A stretch of DNA of 64,000 nucleotides, taken from positions 1 through 64,000 of the forward strand of contig JANOJB010000340.1 in NCBI GenBank assembly GCA_031407985.1, written 5' to 3'. The position numbers were made by a program, and so were the translations under genes. Below the pieces are notes generated by a model. The model was not told where the DNA came from. It saw only the letters and a program-made list of their open reading frames with translations, and searched no databases. Positions 51,771-60,822 of this stretch are shown piece by piece (the stretch's first letter is position 1; the number at the start of each line of letters is the position of its first letter). The DNA is from FEN-1088 sp031407985 (GTDB taxonomy: Bacteria; Myxococcota_A; Polyangia; Fen-1088).

Positions 51771-51787
51771 GGTCCGGGGATTCTAGC

Positions 51788-52258
51788 TCAGGAAGTCGGC
51801 GCGCCCTTGGGCGCCGCTGGAACGATCAGCACGGCGCAGGGCGCATGCTGGACCACCTTTTCGGCCACGCTGCCCAGAAGCGCGTGGCCAAATCCGTGTC
51901 GTCCGTGGCTGCCCATGACGATCATGCCCGCGCCCCGCTGGCGTGCGTGTTCCACGATCGCGGTGTGCGTGCGTCCCGACTCCGACGCGCTGGTGCAAGC
52001 AACCCCGGCCCGGCGAACTTCATCGGCTGCGCGTTCCAACTGTTCGGAGGCGTCACCAATCATGCTCTGGAACACCAGGGGCACCGCCAGCAGATCTCCC
52101 GGAGGCGGCAACACGAACGTCGGATCGATGTCCACGTGCAGGACTTCGATGGACACGTGAAACGTTTGCGCCAACCGCACCGCCACGCGCATCGCGCCCG
52201 CAGATGTTTCGGAGAAATCCGTCGGCACCACTATCAGCTTCAGGTCGTCGAGGTTCAT
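51788..52258 (-). CDS. Single-domain universal stress protein
   Basis: Predicted 156 residues. One UspA domain with intact ATP-binding motif VMGSHGRHGFGHALLGSVAE (G-2x-G-9x-G-S) and N-terminal VVPTDFSE. ATG 52258 begins the domain; the open frame to 52345 is not supported. It follows the endonuclease/phosphatase gene by 55 bases and precedes the RMD1 gene by 17, in a four-gene minus-strand operon. No sigma-54-like site was found in front of it. Confidence 0.9.
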   Translation of the reverse strand: MNLDDLKLIVVPTDFSETSAGAMRVAVRLAQTFHVSIEVLHVDIDPTFVLPPPGDLLAVPLVFQSMIGDASEQLERAADEVRRAGVACTSASESGRTHTAIVEHARQRGAGMIVMGSHGRHGFGHALLGSVAEKVVQHAPCAVLIVPAAPKGAPTS

Positions 52259-52313
52259 GACCGCGCATCCTGCCACGTCGGCGCCGGACACGCGAAAGCC
52301 GCCCCCCGAAAGC

Positions 52314-53054
52314 CTAGGGGTCGCGCCGCAGTTCCACTTCCGCAATCAGTGGCAGGTGGTCCGATGCGCTGCGCGCCAGCTTCAGGGCGGATCGCTCGAC
52401 GTTCAGCAGGCGAATACCGCCGCGCACGTACACCGCATCCAGCGCCCGCATGGGCGCATAGGCGGGGAACGTCGCCGCGACGGTGGCCGTGCCGCGAAAC
52501 CCGGCCGGCGCGAACAGCTTGCGGCCCAGCGTTCCCCAGACATCGTTGAAATCACCGCCAAGGATGATGGGCGCCCGCGCGTCCAGCGTCGCGAACGGAT
52601 GGCTGTCCAGAAACCGTCGTATCTGAATCTTGCGCTCGATCCCCGACAGTCCCAGGTGCAAATCGTAGATGTGCAGCGTGCGCACGTGTCCCGACGGCAG
52701 GCGCACCCGCACCTTCGCGTGCAGGGCGCCCCGCCGTTTCTTCGGCGCAACGGTCAAATCGATGTTGCGCGCGTCGACGATCGGGAACCGGCTGAGAATC
52801 GCGTTGCCGTATTCCCCCCCGCCGCGAACCTGGACGTTCCCGAAATACACGCGGTGGCGAAGTCCCAGGCCGTCCGCCAGCAGATCACATTGCCGGTCGT
52901 GATTTGACCGCGCGACCAGGAAGTCGACCTCCTGAAGCAGCACGATGTCCGGCCGGTAGTGCGCGACGGTCGCGACAATCCGCGACGGGTCATATCGGCG
53001 ATCGAGACCGCCGATGCACTTGTGGATGTTGTAGGTGATGATCCGAAGCCGCAT
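52314..53054 (-). CDS. Endonuclease/exonuclease/phosphatase family protein
   Basis: Predicted 246 residues, no signal peptide. Motifs: LRIITYNIHKCIGGLD, VLLQEVDF (catalytic Glu), YDLHLG, IILGGDFNDVW and ASDHLPLIAEV (catalytic Asp-His). These enzymes cut phosphodiester bonds in nucleic acids, inositol phosphates or lipids. First gene of the operon with the universal stress protein, RMD1 and phosphotransferase genes. The exact substrate is not predictable. Confidence 0.88.
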   Translation of the reverse strand: MRLRIITYNIHKCIGGLDRRYDPSRIVATVAHYRPDIVLLQEVDFLVARSNHDRQCDLLADGLGLRHRVYFGNVQVRGGGEYGNAILSRFPIVDARNIDLTVAPKKRRGALHAKVRVRLPSGHVRTLHIYDLHLGLSGIERKIQIRRFLDSHPFATLDARAPIILGGDFNDVWGTLGRKLFAPAGFRGTATVAATFPAYAPMRALDAVYVRGGIRLLNVERSALKLARSASDHLPLIAEVELRRDP

Positions 53055-53197
53055 GTCTCACTTCGTCGCCGTCCAGGCCTCGCCTGTCCGCGTGATCATG
53101 GTTTGCGGGCTCGTCCACCATGCTGCCGGAGTGTACGGTATATCGGTATCGCTATGAAGATGGAGCATGATCGCGGCAACTGTTATGGAACGATGCG

Positions 53198-54427
53198 ATG
53201 GCACGCGACGATTGCAAGGTCCTGATTGTCGGTGGTGGACCCGCGGGGATCTCAACCGCCCTTTTTCTGGCCTGGGCGCGCCCCGAACTGGGCGATCGGA
53301 TCGTGGTCATCGAAAAGGCACACTATCCGCGCGACAAGTTTTGCGCGGGCGGGCTCGGTGGCCGGGCTGATCGCTTGTTGTCGTCGATCAAGGTGCGCAT
53401 TGACACTCCCTCGGTACCAATTCACGGCGTTTCGCTGCGCCTTGCCGACGGCGGGATCTGCGCGCGGGGCGGAAGCATCGGTCGCGTCGTCCGCCGGCTG
53501 GAATTCGATCGTGCGCTGGTCGAGGTGGCCCGCAAGCGGGGTATTCGCGTGATCGAAGGCGCCGCCGCCGAACGGCTGACGCGGGTGCCGGACGGCGTAG
53601 AGGTGGAAACCCCCAGGGGAACGCTGCGCGCCGCCGTCGTGGTCGGTGCCGATGGCGTCGGCAGTTTCGTTCGCCGCGCCCTGGGGCTTGCCCGGGGAGG
53701 ACTTACCGCTCAGGTTGTCGAGCTCGACACGGAGCCGGTCGCGGGCGATCCCAGTCGCGATCTCTTGCACTTCGATGCCTCCGACACCCGCTTGTCCGGT
53801 TACGCCTGGGATTTTCCGACGCTGGTCGACGGCGTCCCCCTTGTGTGCCGGGGCGTCTATCACCTTAGGGTCGGCGATACGGCGCACGACATTCGTGCCA
53901 TTCTTGCCACGCGACTGGCCAGGTTGGGGCTGGACATCAACCGCTACCGCATCAAACGATTCGCGGAACGTGGCTTCTCGCTGCATCAACCATTCGCGGC
54001 GCCGCGCGTGCTGCTGGTCGGCGAAGCCGCCGGCATCGATCCCCTTACCGGCGAGGGAATTCCTCAGGCGCTTCAGTACGGAGCCTTTGCGGGGAACTAC
54101 CTGGCCGAAAAACTCTCCACCAACGATTTCCGCTTCGACGACTTCTCACGGCGGTTGAACCGAACCGTGTTCGGCCTGGACTTGGCCGTCAGAACCTGGT
54201 TGGCCCGACATTATTTCGGGCCCCATCGCGCCCCCATCGAACGATTCGTCTTGAAGACACCCGCGTTCGTTTCGGCTTGCCTGGAATTTTTTGCGGGACG
54301 TAGGATTTCGCCGTTCGACGCCCTGCAGGCGGCGCGGTCGGGCATTGTCCATTGGTACCACCACCGCATGGGCCACGACGGGGCGGTCAGACCCGGGCCG
54401 CGATCGCACAACCCGTTGTGGAGTTAA
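53198..54427 (+). CDS. FAD-dependent oxidoreductase, geranylgeranyl-reductase-like
   Basis: Predicted 409 residues. N-terminal FAD-binding motif VLIVGGGPAGISTALFLAWA, then YPRDKFCAGGLGGRAD (the P-x-x-K-x-C-x-G-G motif of geranylgeranyl reductases), VVVGADGVGSFVRRALG and VLLVGEAAGIDPLTGEGIPQ. The family reduces isoprenoid double bonds or oxidises aromatic substrates such as halogenated indoles. Its TAA overlaps the stop of the convergent FAD gene (shared TTAA). No Shine-Dalgarno is clear before ATG 53198. Confidence 0.88.
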   Translation: MARDDCKVLIVGGGPAGISTALFLAWARPELGDRIVVIEKAHYPRDKFCAGGLGGRADRLLSSIKVRIDTPSVPIHGVSLRLADGGICARGGSIGRVVRRLEFDRALVEVARKRGIRVIEGAAAERLTRVPDGVEVETPRGTLRAAVVVGADGVGSFVRRALGLARGGLTAQVVELDTEPVAGDPSRDLLHFDASDTRLSGYAWDFPTLVDGVPLVCRGVYHLRVGDTAHDIRAILATRLARLGLDINRYRIKRFAERGFSLHQPFAAPRVLLVGEAAGIDPLTGEGIPQALQYGAFAGNYLAEKLSTNDFRFDDFSRRLNRTVFGLDLAVRTWLARHYFGPHRAPIERFVLKTPAFVSACLEFFAGRRISPFDALQAARSGIVHWYHHRMGHDGAVRPGPRSHNPLWS

Positions 54428-56130
54428 GACCGGGCCAGACGTCGAACGCCGCCGCGCAGTTTCGCCGACACCTTTCCCCCGAGATCGAACAGGTGAGGCA
54501 GACCGGCCTGGTGAAGCAGTTCGTCCAGCGCCTTCATGCGCGAGAACCTTTGAAGCCCCGGGTAGTCGAACAGCTTGACGGTGCTCGCGTCGAAACCGAA
54601 GCGCTCCAGGATGCCGCGTGCCGCGCGCCGCCCGGCCTCGTTCGCTCCTTCCATGCTGGCAAGGTCGACGGAGGTTCGCACGTAGTCGGCGGCCAGGAAC
54701 AGGTTGGGGATCTTCAGCACGGCCCCCGGACGCCGATGCCAGGATCCCGGCGGATGAACCAGTAGGCGACCGGCGTTCTCGACGCCGCTGGGCCCCACGC
54801 GCAGGTCCTGGTCAAGGTGCGCGGCAAAGACCGCATTCGCCAGTTTCGACCGCGTGGGCGCATCCAGTGCTTCCAGGATCTGGTCCAGCGTTCGTCGCAA
54901 GATCCCCTCTCGGCTGCGCTCGTCGACCAGACGCACCCCGTCCGCATCAGGCGTGAAGCAACTGGATATGTCGACGGAAAGAATTCCCGCCAGGCGACCA
55001 TCGCCGTAACAAGCCATGCCGCGCGCCCCTCGGTTCCAGAACTGCGCCTGTGAGATCGCGGTCAGGGACCAAGGCGATCGGGGGAAGAACAAATGGCCCC
55101 CGGACAGCGGCAGATCCTCGCGCAGGAAGAACTGGGCCCCCGTCATCCAGCTCATGGTTTCCCGCAGATCGATCTCCGCCAGGGTGGCCAGCGCGGGTTC
55201 CGCAGCGCCCAGCGCCGGCGTTATCAATCCGTGGGCGACCTCCAGCGGCACAGCCAGCACGTACGCGTCGGCCTCCACGGGCGCCTCAGCCCTGTCGCCA
55301 TGTCGAACCCAGGCCCGCGCGATCTTTCCCGCCGAAAGCTCCAGACGTGTCACCCGGTGCCCGAAGCGCGTGTCCACGCCCCAGCTGGCGAGCTGACGTT
55401 GCCAGGGTTCCAACCAGCATTCGGTCGTGGGCCCCATCATCGTGCGATCCACGTCATCGGCTGCGAACGAATCGGTCAGCAGCAGGCACGAGGCGCGGCC
55501 CACGGTGCGGCTGGACCCGCGTTCGGCGTCCATGGCCACCATGGTGCGCGTGCATGCCAGAAGCACGTCCCGGAATTCGTCGGCGTAGTGCCCTGGACGA
55601 TCCGCTCCGATAAAACGCGCCCAGCTCTGCGACTCGAATTCGCCGTTCAGCCGACCGTCGCACGCGGTCAGGTACTTGAGGTGCGCGCCCAGATAGCGCG
55701 CCAGATCGCTGATCGAACCTCCCACCCGCTGGATCCCGGCGATCGAACGTTTGATGTCGTGAAGGCTGCGCTGCTTACGGGGCGTCACCACCACGCCAAA
55801 TTCCTCCAGCGCAACACCGGCTTCGGGTGCCTCCACCAAATTCCCCACGACCGTACCCGAAGGGCTTAACGGGTCGTGGATCTCGCGCATCGACTCGATC
55901 ACGTGCCGGTAGAAGCTCGGGTAGAAGCGGAACCCGTGCTCGCCGGGCAGATCCCGCCTGCCGTTCGTCCCGGTGCCCGCGACGTACTGCGATCGCGCCT
56001 TGCCTCCCAGTTGGCTGGCCGCCTCGTAGATGGTGACCTTGATGCCCTGTCGGCTCAGTTCGTGCGCGCAGGCCAACCCTCCCATCCCCCCACCCAGGAT
56101 CGCGATCGTCAACGGAACGGCTTGGCTCAT
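54424..56130 (-). CDS. Phytoene-desaturase/HpnE-like FAD oxidoreductase
   Basis: Predicted 568 residues. Starts with the dinucleotide motif IAILGGGMGGLACAHELSRQ and a second FAD contact EAASQLGGKARS; PGEHGFRFYPSFYRHVIESM is typical of hydroxysqualene dehydroxylase and carotenoid desaturase relatives. C-terminal IPNLFLAADYVRTSVDLASM with EGANEAGRRAA closes the FAD site. Works on an isoprenoid or steroid-like lipid by family. Its start overlaps the stop of the next upstream gene by four bases, so the two form an operon. Confidence 0.88.
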   Translation of the reverse strand: MSQAVPLTIAILGGGMGGLACAHELSRQGIKVTIYEAASQLGGKARSQYVAGTGTNGRRDLPGEHGFRFYPSFYRHVIESMREIHDPLSPSGTVVGNLVEAPEAGVALEEFGVVVTPRKQRSLHDIKRSIAGIQRVGGSISDLARYLGAHLKYLTACDGRLNGEFESQSWARFIGADRPGHYADEFRDVLLACTRTMVAMDAERGSSRTVGRASCLLLTDSFAADDVDRTMMGPTTECWLEPWQRQLASWGVDTRFGHRVTRLELSAGKIARAWVRHGDRAEAPVEADAYVLAVPLEVAHGLITPALGAAEPALATLAEIDLRETMSWMTGAQFFLREDLPLSGGHLFFPRSPWSLTAISQAQFWNRGARGMACYGDGRLAGILSVDISSCFTPDADGVRLVDERSREGILRRTLDQILEALDAPTRSKLANAVFAAHLDQDLRVGPSGVENAGRLLVHPPGSWHRRPGAVLKIPNLFLAADYVRTSVDLASMEGANEAGRRAARGILERFGFDASTVKLFDYPGLQRFSRMKALDELLHQAGLPHLFDLGGKVSAKLRGGVRRLARS

Positions 56131-57071
56131 ACCAGGGCGTCCTCCGGCCTGCGGAGGCTGCCGCTGATGCTTCCCTGCAGGTCTGGATCCCAGGCCAGTA
56201 CAAAGGGGAAAAAATCCAGCGCTTCAAGCGTTGTCCCCAGTGCCCCGATCGGGGCCGGGCGATCGAGGACCAGCGGTGTGAACGATGCCCTGGTGTCCGA
56301 CGCCAGATCCAACAGGCGCGGGCGTGTCGTGAAATGGGTGCCTATGCAAACGGTCTGCGTCGCGTCCCGCGCGGCCGGTACCAGAAACGTTCCGTTCACG
56401 CCGCCATGAAGCAGGGACTTGCCCGTCTGCCAGAATAGTTCGCGACACAACAGCAGCCGGGGAGAGATGGGCAGCTTGGCCGGTGATCCGCCCGGCTGGA
56501 CCGAAAGGCTGAAGGCGTAGCCCGTGACGATCTTGCGGCCGGTTTCGTCCTTCCGTTCCTCGAGGGCCTGCACGTGTCTCAGTCCCACGGATGTGGTCGT
56601 GGCGAAGCGCGCGTGTGTCTTGGTCATCCCCAACGCCTGGCGCCCGAAGGCCCGCGACGCCTCCGCACAGCCGGGCGGTCCGCCGGGCATGTCCCCCACG
56701 GTGTACGTCGGCACGAACAAGATCCTGGGCGTGCGCAGGAATGCCGACAGCACCGCCGGCCCATGCGCGCGCGGCGATCCCTTTCTGGCGACGGGCGGTT
56801 GGTCACGCTTGACCGCGATGCCGACGAACGAGGCGATGTAGGGGCCGACCGGGCTCTGCTTCCACCTCATCAACGACACCTGCACCAGCGCCCGCGCACC
56901 GTCCCCGAACGGAACCGGCACGAACTCCGCCGACGTGCACAGACGTCGGGCTGCGTCCATGCGGCCCAGCCCCAGGAACTGAAAGGACTCGGCGCGACCA
57001 CGAAACGGCAAAGAAAATTCGACCGGCGCCAACGTGGGAAGTTGCATGGTCGACAAGGCGAGGCGCAGCAT
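56127..57071 (-). CDS. Acetoacetate-decarboxylase-like protein
   Basis: Predicted 314 residues from ATG 57071; GTG 57140 and ATG 57047 are also in frame and the start is uncertain. Sequence features such as ALVQVSLMRWKQSPVGPYIA, RILFVPTYTVGDMPGGPPG and VTGYAFSLSVQPGGSPAKLP suggest the acetoacetate decarboxylase-like beta fold. The catalytic Lys cannot be identified with confidence. Co-translated with the FAD gene, which suggests a joint step in lipid or secondary metabolism. Confidence 0.55.
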   Translation of the reverse strand: MLRLALSTMQLPTLAPVEFSLPFRGRAESFQFLGLGRMDAARRLCTSAEFVPVPFGDGARALVQVSLMRWKQSPVGPYIASFVGIAVKRDQPPVARKGSPRAHGPAVLSAFLRTPRILFVPTYTVGDMPGGPPGCAEASRAFGRQALGMTKTHARFATTTSVGLRHVQALEERKDETGRKIVTGYAFSLSVQPGGSPAKLPISPRLLLCRELFWQTGKSLLHGGVNGTFLVPAARDATQTVCIGTHFTTRPRLLDLASDTRASFTPLVLDRPAPIGALGTTLEALDFFPFVLAWDPDLQGSISGSLRRPEDALV

Positions 57072-57178
57072 GCCGCGCACCAACAACCATTGCAATCCGC
57101 GCCGATCAGCCCCGCAAGGCCGAGTGATGGGCTTCTCCACGCAGTCGGCCGAAACCAGCCGGGTTGGTGCGAGAAAGA

Positions 57179-58432
57179 TCAGGCCAGCGCGTCTAGCGCG
57201 GCGCGGAAGTCGTCCAGCAGGTCATGGTAGTGCTCGACGCCGATCGACACGCGGACCAGACCCGGGGTGATGCCGTTCGCGATCAGTTCCTCGGGCGACA
57301 GTTCCGAATGGGTCGTGGACGCTGGATGGCAGGCCAGCGATTCGACGCCGCCCAGGCTGACCGCGTTGCGCGCGATGGTCAGCCGCCGCAAGAAATCGAA
57401 CGCGGCCGGTTTGCCGCCGTGAAGTTCGAACGAGAACAACGAACCGGGATGTCGGACCTGCGCGTCGCGAATGCGGACCTGTTCCGGATCGCGAAACAAG
57501 CTGGGATAGTGGAAACGGGCAATTTGCCGGTGCCCGGCCAGCGCCTCCGCCACGCGCTGCGCGTTTTTGCTTTGCCTCACCATGCGCAGGTCCACCGTCG
57601 GAAGCCGGCTGTCCAGGATCCAGCACTCGTCGGGTTGCAGGATGTTGCCCAGCACGGCGCGCGTCCCCCGCAACTCGCTGATCGGCTCGGGATCCCGACC
57701 CAACACGACGCCGGCCAGAATGTCGCTGTGCCCACCCAAGAATTTGGTCGCCGAGTAAACGACCAGATCCAGACCAAGCGGCAACGGGCTTTGGAACACC
57801 GGCCCCAGAAACGTGTTGTCGACCACCATCAACGGGCGATCGGCGCGCTCGGTGGCGGCGCGCGCGCACGCCTCCAGATCGCACATCACCAGCGTGGGAT
57901 TAGCGGGCGTCTCCAGGAACACCAACGCCAGCCCGGGGGTCGAACGGATCGCGTCGCACAGCGCCGCGGTGTCCTGCGCGGGAACGCCGATGCCGCGGAT
58001 CCCCAGCGGCTCCAGAATCTGGTGAATCAGATGTTGGGTTCCACCGTAAACGGGCGTGGAATAGACGAACGTGGATCCGGGCGGACAGAAGGTCAGGAAG
58101 ATCGTCGAAATCGCCGCCATGCCGGAGTTAAAAACGGCGGCGGAGGTCGCCTCGCGCTCCAGCGGCACGATCTGATCCTCCAGGATTTCGGCGTTCGGAT
58201 GCGATAGCCGCGAATAGATCAGCTCGACGTTCTCTCCCTGCACGGGGCGCGCCCGTCCCAGCGCCACCGCGAACGCGCGCTCGGCGGCCTCTGGGCTAGA
58301 AAACACGTACGTCGAGGATCGGAACACGGCCGGGCGCGCCGATCCGACACTGAGGCGGGGATCGAACCCTCGGGTCAACACCGCGGTTGACGGTCGCACC
58401 ACATACGGAGGCTTACCTTCACGCAACGCCAT
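57179..58432 (-). CDS. PLP-dependent Cys/Met metabolism lyase
   Basis: Predicted 417 residues of the cystathionine gamma-synthase / methionine gamma-lyase family. Motifs: YSRLSHPNAEILEDQI, AAVFNSGMAAISTIFL, YGGTQHLIH, VFLETPANPTLVMCDL, VVDNTFLGPVFQSP and VVYSATKFLGGHSDILAG, in which the Lys of SATK binds PLP. Ends with HPASTTHSELSPEEL, VRVSIGVEHYHDLLDDF. Closest in style to methionine gamma-lyase-like enzymes; the reaction (lysis or gamma-replacement) cannot be told. It may be co-transcribed with the downstream decarboxylase-like and FAD genes. Confidence 0.9.
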   Translation of the reverse strand: MALREGKPPYVVRPSTAVLTRGFDPRLSVGSARPAVFRSSTYVFSSPEAAERAFAVALGRARPVQGENVELIYSRLSHPNAEILEDQIVPLEREATSAAVFNSGMAAISTIFLTFCPPGSTFVYSTPVYGGTQHLIHQILEPLGIRGIGVPAQDTAALCDAIRSTPGLALVFLETPANPTLVMCDLEACARAATERADRPLMVVDNTFLGPVFQSPLPLGLDLVVYSATKFLGGHSDILAGVVLGRDPEPISELRGTRAVLGNILQPDECWILDSRLPTVDLRMVRQSKNAQRVAEALAGHRQIARFHYPSLFRDPEQVRIRDAQVRHPGSLFSFELHGGKPAAFDFLRRLTIARNAVSLGGVESLACHPASTTHSELSPEELIANGITPGLVRVSIGVEHYHDLLDDFRAALDALA

Positions 58433-58626
58433 TGCCGAACATCATAACCAGGCTGGGCCACAAATTGGCGCCTCCGCGCAAGATGCCTCGCACATCTTGA
58501 GAGATGTGTGTTCGAAATTCAGACGCTTCCGGCAAATCGTCAGCACCGCCCACCCCGGGTTGCGACCGGCCAGTGGCTATCTACCGGCCTCGATGGGACG
58601 TGTGCGGATTCCCGGCACGAACGATC

Positions 58627-60510
58627 TCACTCGCCATCCAGCGACAAGATTTGCTTGAACTTCTCTCCGGGCGCGAGGGCAATGTTGATCGTCTCGGCCA
58701 CGTTCAGATCCGGGCGCTTGAAGGTCACCTTGTGTTTCCCGCAACCGATCGCCTCGGTGTACGGCGTGTGTCTGTGGGTGTTCTTGCCGTCGATCCAAAC
58801 CTCCGACCAGGGATTGGTCCCCACGGCGATCGAGCAAGTGTCCGTCGCGGCCGCAGCCGTGGCAACCGGCGCCGGACCCGCCGCATGCGCGGCCTTCCCC
58901 GATCGGACAGCCGGCTTGGTGATCGCTTTCGCGGCTGGCGCGTGCGCGCTCCGCCGCGAGAGGTTCTTCGTCCCGGCTCCCGTCTTGTCCACGCTGGTCA
59001 CCGATGGCCCCGACGGCGCGAAGTTCTCGGCAAACACATCGATCGGCGCCGACGTTCCCGACTTGGCTGGTGGTGCCGGCTGGGGGCCAAACACGGGAGC
59101 CTCCGCGCCGCCGCCGGGCGGTGCCGTGGGACGACGTTCGACCGGATCAGCCCGGCGCACGGCCGGCACCACGGGTGCGGCCAATGGGGCCAGCGGTTGA
59201 ACGGACATTTGGAAGCCGCCGCCGGATGCGGGCCGCACCATGGTCACGGTGTTCGCGGGACGCGAAAGCACAAAGATCGCCAGGGCCACCGCCATGACCA
59301 GCATGGCCAGTCCCCCCACGAACCAACGTCTCTCCCTGCGGGCCGGCGCGGCGGGCAGGCTGAACTCAAGCGAATGCGCCGAACGGCTGTCGCTGGGCAG
59401 TTCCTGGGTCTGACCCAGGGGGACGACAGGGGTCAGGGCCACCGGATGCAGCGCGACCGTCCCGCGCGTGTGCAGTTCGACCTCCTGGGGACGAATGAAC
59501 GTCCCGCTGGTGTTGGACCAATGCGCGGCGTCGCCTTCCAAATCCATCGCCGCCGAAACAGTTTTTTTCCAGCGCCCGAAATCCGACGCGAACAGATCCT
59601 TCATCGCGCCGCCGATCTGTTGCGGAGAAAACCCTTCGCTGGCGAACGCGTGCCGTTCCAGTTCCAACGCCATCTCCAGCGCGTTCTGGAACCGATCCGC
59701 GGGATCTTTTTCCAGCGCCCGCATGATAATGCGTTCCAGGCGCGGCGAGATCCGGACGACCTTCGACGGCGCGGTGATCGGATCGTCCACGATGGCCCGC
59801 AACGTCGCCAGCTCGCTGTCCTTGCGAAACAGACGTTGCCCGCAAACGGCTTCCCACAACACGACGCCCAAAGCGAACACATCCGATCGTCGATCCACAC
59901 GGCCCGACGACGCATGCTCGGGCGACATGTACGAAATCTTCCCCTTCAAACCACCGGGGCTGGTCTCGGTCAGACGACCCAGCGCGCGCGCGACACCGAA
60001 GTCGATGACCTTGACCGCGCCCTCGAAGGAAACCAGAATGTTCTGCGGCGAAACGTCGCGGTGAACGACGTTCAGCAGTTGGCCATCGGCCCCCGCCAGG
60101 TTGTGCGCGTAGCCCAACCCGTTCGCAGCTTGGGCGACGATGAACGCGGACTGCGCGTGCGTCAGGGGCTTCTCTCGCTTGGCGGCCTTGCGCAGCAGGG
60201 CTGAAAGCGGCTTGCCCTGCACGACCTCCATGGCCAAGAAATATTCGTCGTCGTCCTGGCCGACCTCGATGATGCGGACGATGTTCGGATGATCCAACAG
60301 CGCGACGATCCGCGCCTCATCGAAGAACATGTGGATGAAATCCTGATTCGACGCCAGATGGGGCAGGATCCGCTTGACGACCACCAGCGTGCGGAATCCC
60401 GACAACTCGCCGGACAGCGCCAGATACACCTCGGCCATGCCCCCGGTCGCCAACAATCCCATCAGTCGATAGCGACCGATATGGCCTTCCCGGCTGGTAG
60501 CCCCGGCCAT
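58627..60510 (-). CDS. Ser/Thr protein kinase with C-terminal PEGA-like domain
   Basis: Predicted 627 residues. Kinase domain about 12-285: Gly loop GLLATGGMAEVYLA, Lys in VVKRIL, catalytic loop NVVHRDVSPQNILV, DFG as VIDFGVAR, SPEHASSGRVDRRSDVFALG. A linker with Pro/Ala follows, then a membrane helix (near 400-420, FVGGLAMLVMAVALAIFVLS) and a C-terminal PEGA-like domain (SEVWIDGKNTHRHTPYTEAI) outside the cytoplasm. Typical myxobacterial membrane receptor kinase. An AT-rich palindrome lies just upstream of ATG 60510. Confidence 0.92.
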   Translation of the reverse strand: MAGATSREGHIGRYRLMGLLATGGMAEVYLALSGELSGFRTLVVVKRILPHLASNQDFIHMFFDEARIVALLDHPNIVRIIEVGQDDDEYFLAMEVVQGKPLSALLRKAAKREKPLTHAQSAFIVAQAANGLGYAHNLAGADGQLLNVVHRDVSPQNILVSFEGAVKVIDFGVARALGRLTETSPGGLKGKISYMSPEHASSGRVDRRSDVFALGVVLWEAVCGQRLFRKDSELATLRAIVDDPITAPSKVVRISPRLERIIMRALEKDPADRFQNALEMALELERHAFASEGFSPQQIGGAMKDLFASDFGRWKKTVSAAMDLEGDAAHWSNTSGTFIRPQEVELHTRGTVALHPVALTPVVPLGQTQELPSDSRSAHSLEFSLPAAPARRERRWFVGGLAMLVMAVALAIFVLSRPANTVTMVRPASGGGFQMSVQPLAPLAAPVVPAVRRADPVERRPTAPPGGGAEAPVFGPQPAPPAKSGTSAPIDVFAENFAPSGPSVTSVDKTGAGTKNLSRRSAHAPAAKAITKPAVRSGKAAHAAGPAPVATAAAATDTCSIAVGTNPWSEVWIDGKNTHRHTPYTEAIGCGKHKVTFKRPDLNVAETINIALAPGEKFKQILSLDGE

Positions 60511-60822
60511 TTTTCTATTTAGATATTTAGTAATCTAAGACACCTCATTACAAGTAGATAAAACTCGACCCTCCTGGTCAAGTGGAATAATTTCAGCAGG
60601 TTTGCCCACATCTGCGGCGGTGGGTTCCGCTGTAGCCCGCGGACCGACCGTCCGGCGCGAACGCGACCCTTCTGGCTTGATTTGCCGGGTGGCGTCAGCG
60701 AACGGAGATCGACACAAGGTGCTGATCGGCCGTTTCAGAACAAGCTGAACACATACAAAGCCAACCCGCGCCCGGAACGGCGGTGGCTTGCACTTGGGCG
60801 ATGAACTAGGTACGAGAGCCGC
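60511..60822. other. Divergent intergenic region before the kinase and ychF
   Basis: No gene is supported. The 60511-60575 part is AT-rich, unlike the rest, and contains the palindrome at 60519-60538 and AT stretches that could serve as -10 elements for the kinase. The part toward ychF has no evident Shine-Dalgarno or promoter. Confidence 0.5.
60519..60538. promoter_or_regulatory. AT-rich palindrome upstream of the Ser/Thr kinase
   Basis: TTAGAT and ATCTAA are perfect 6-bp arms around ATTTAGTA, eight bases before the kinase start on the minus strand. It could be an operator or part of the promoter. Confidence 0.35.
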
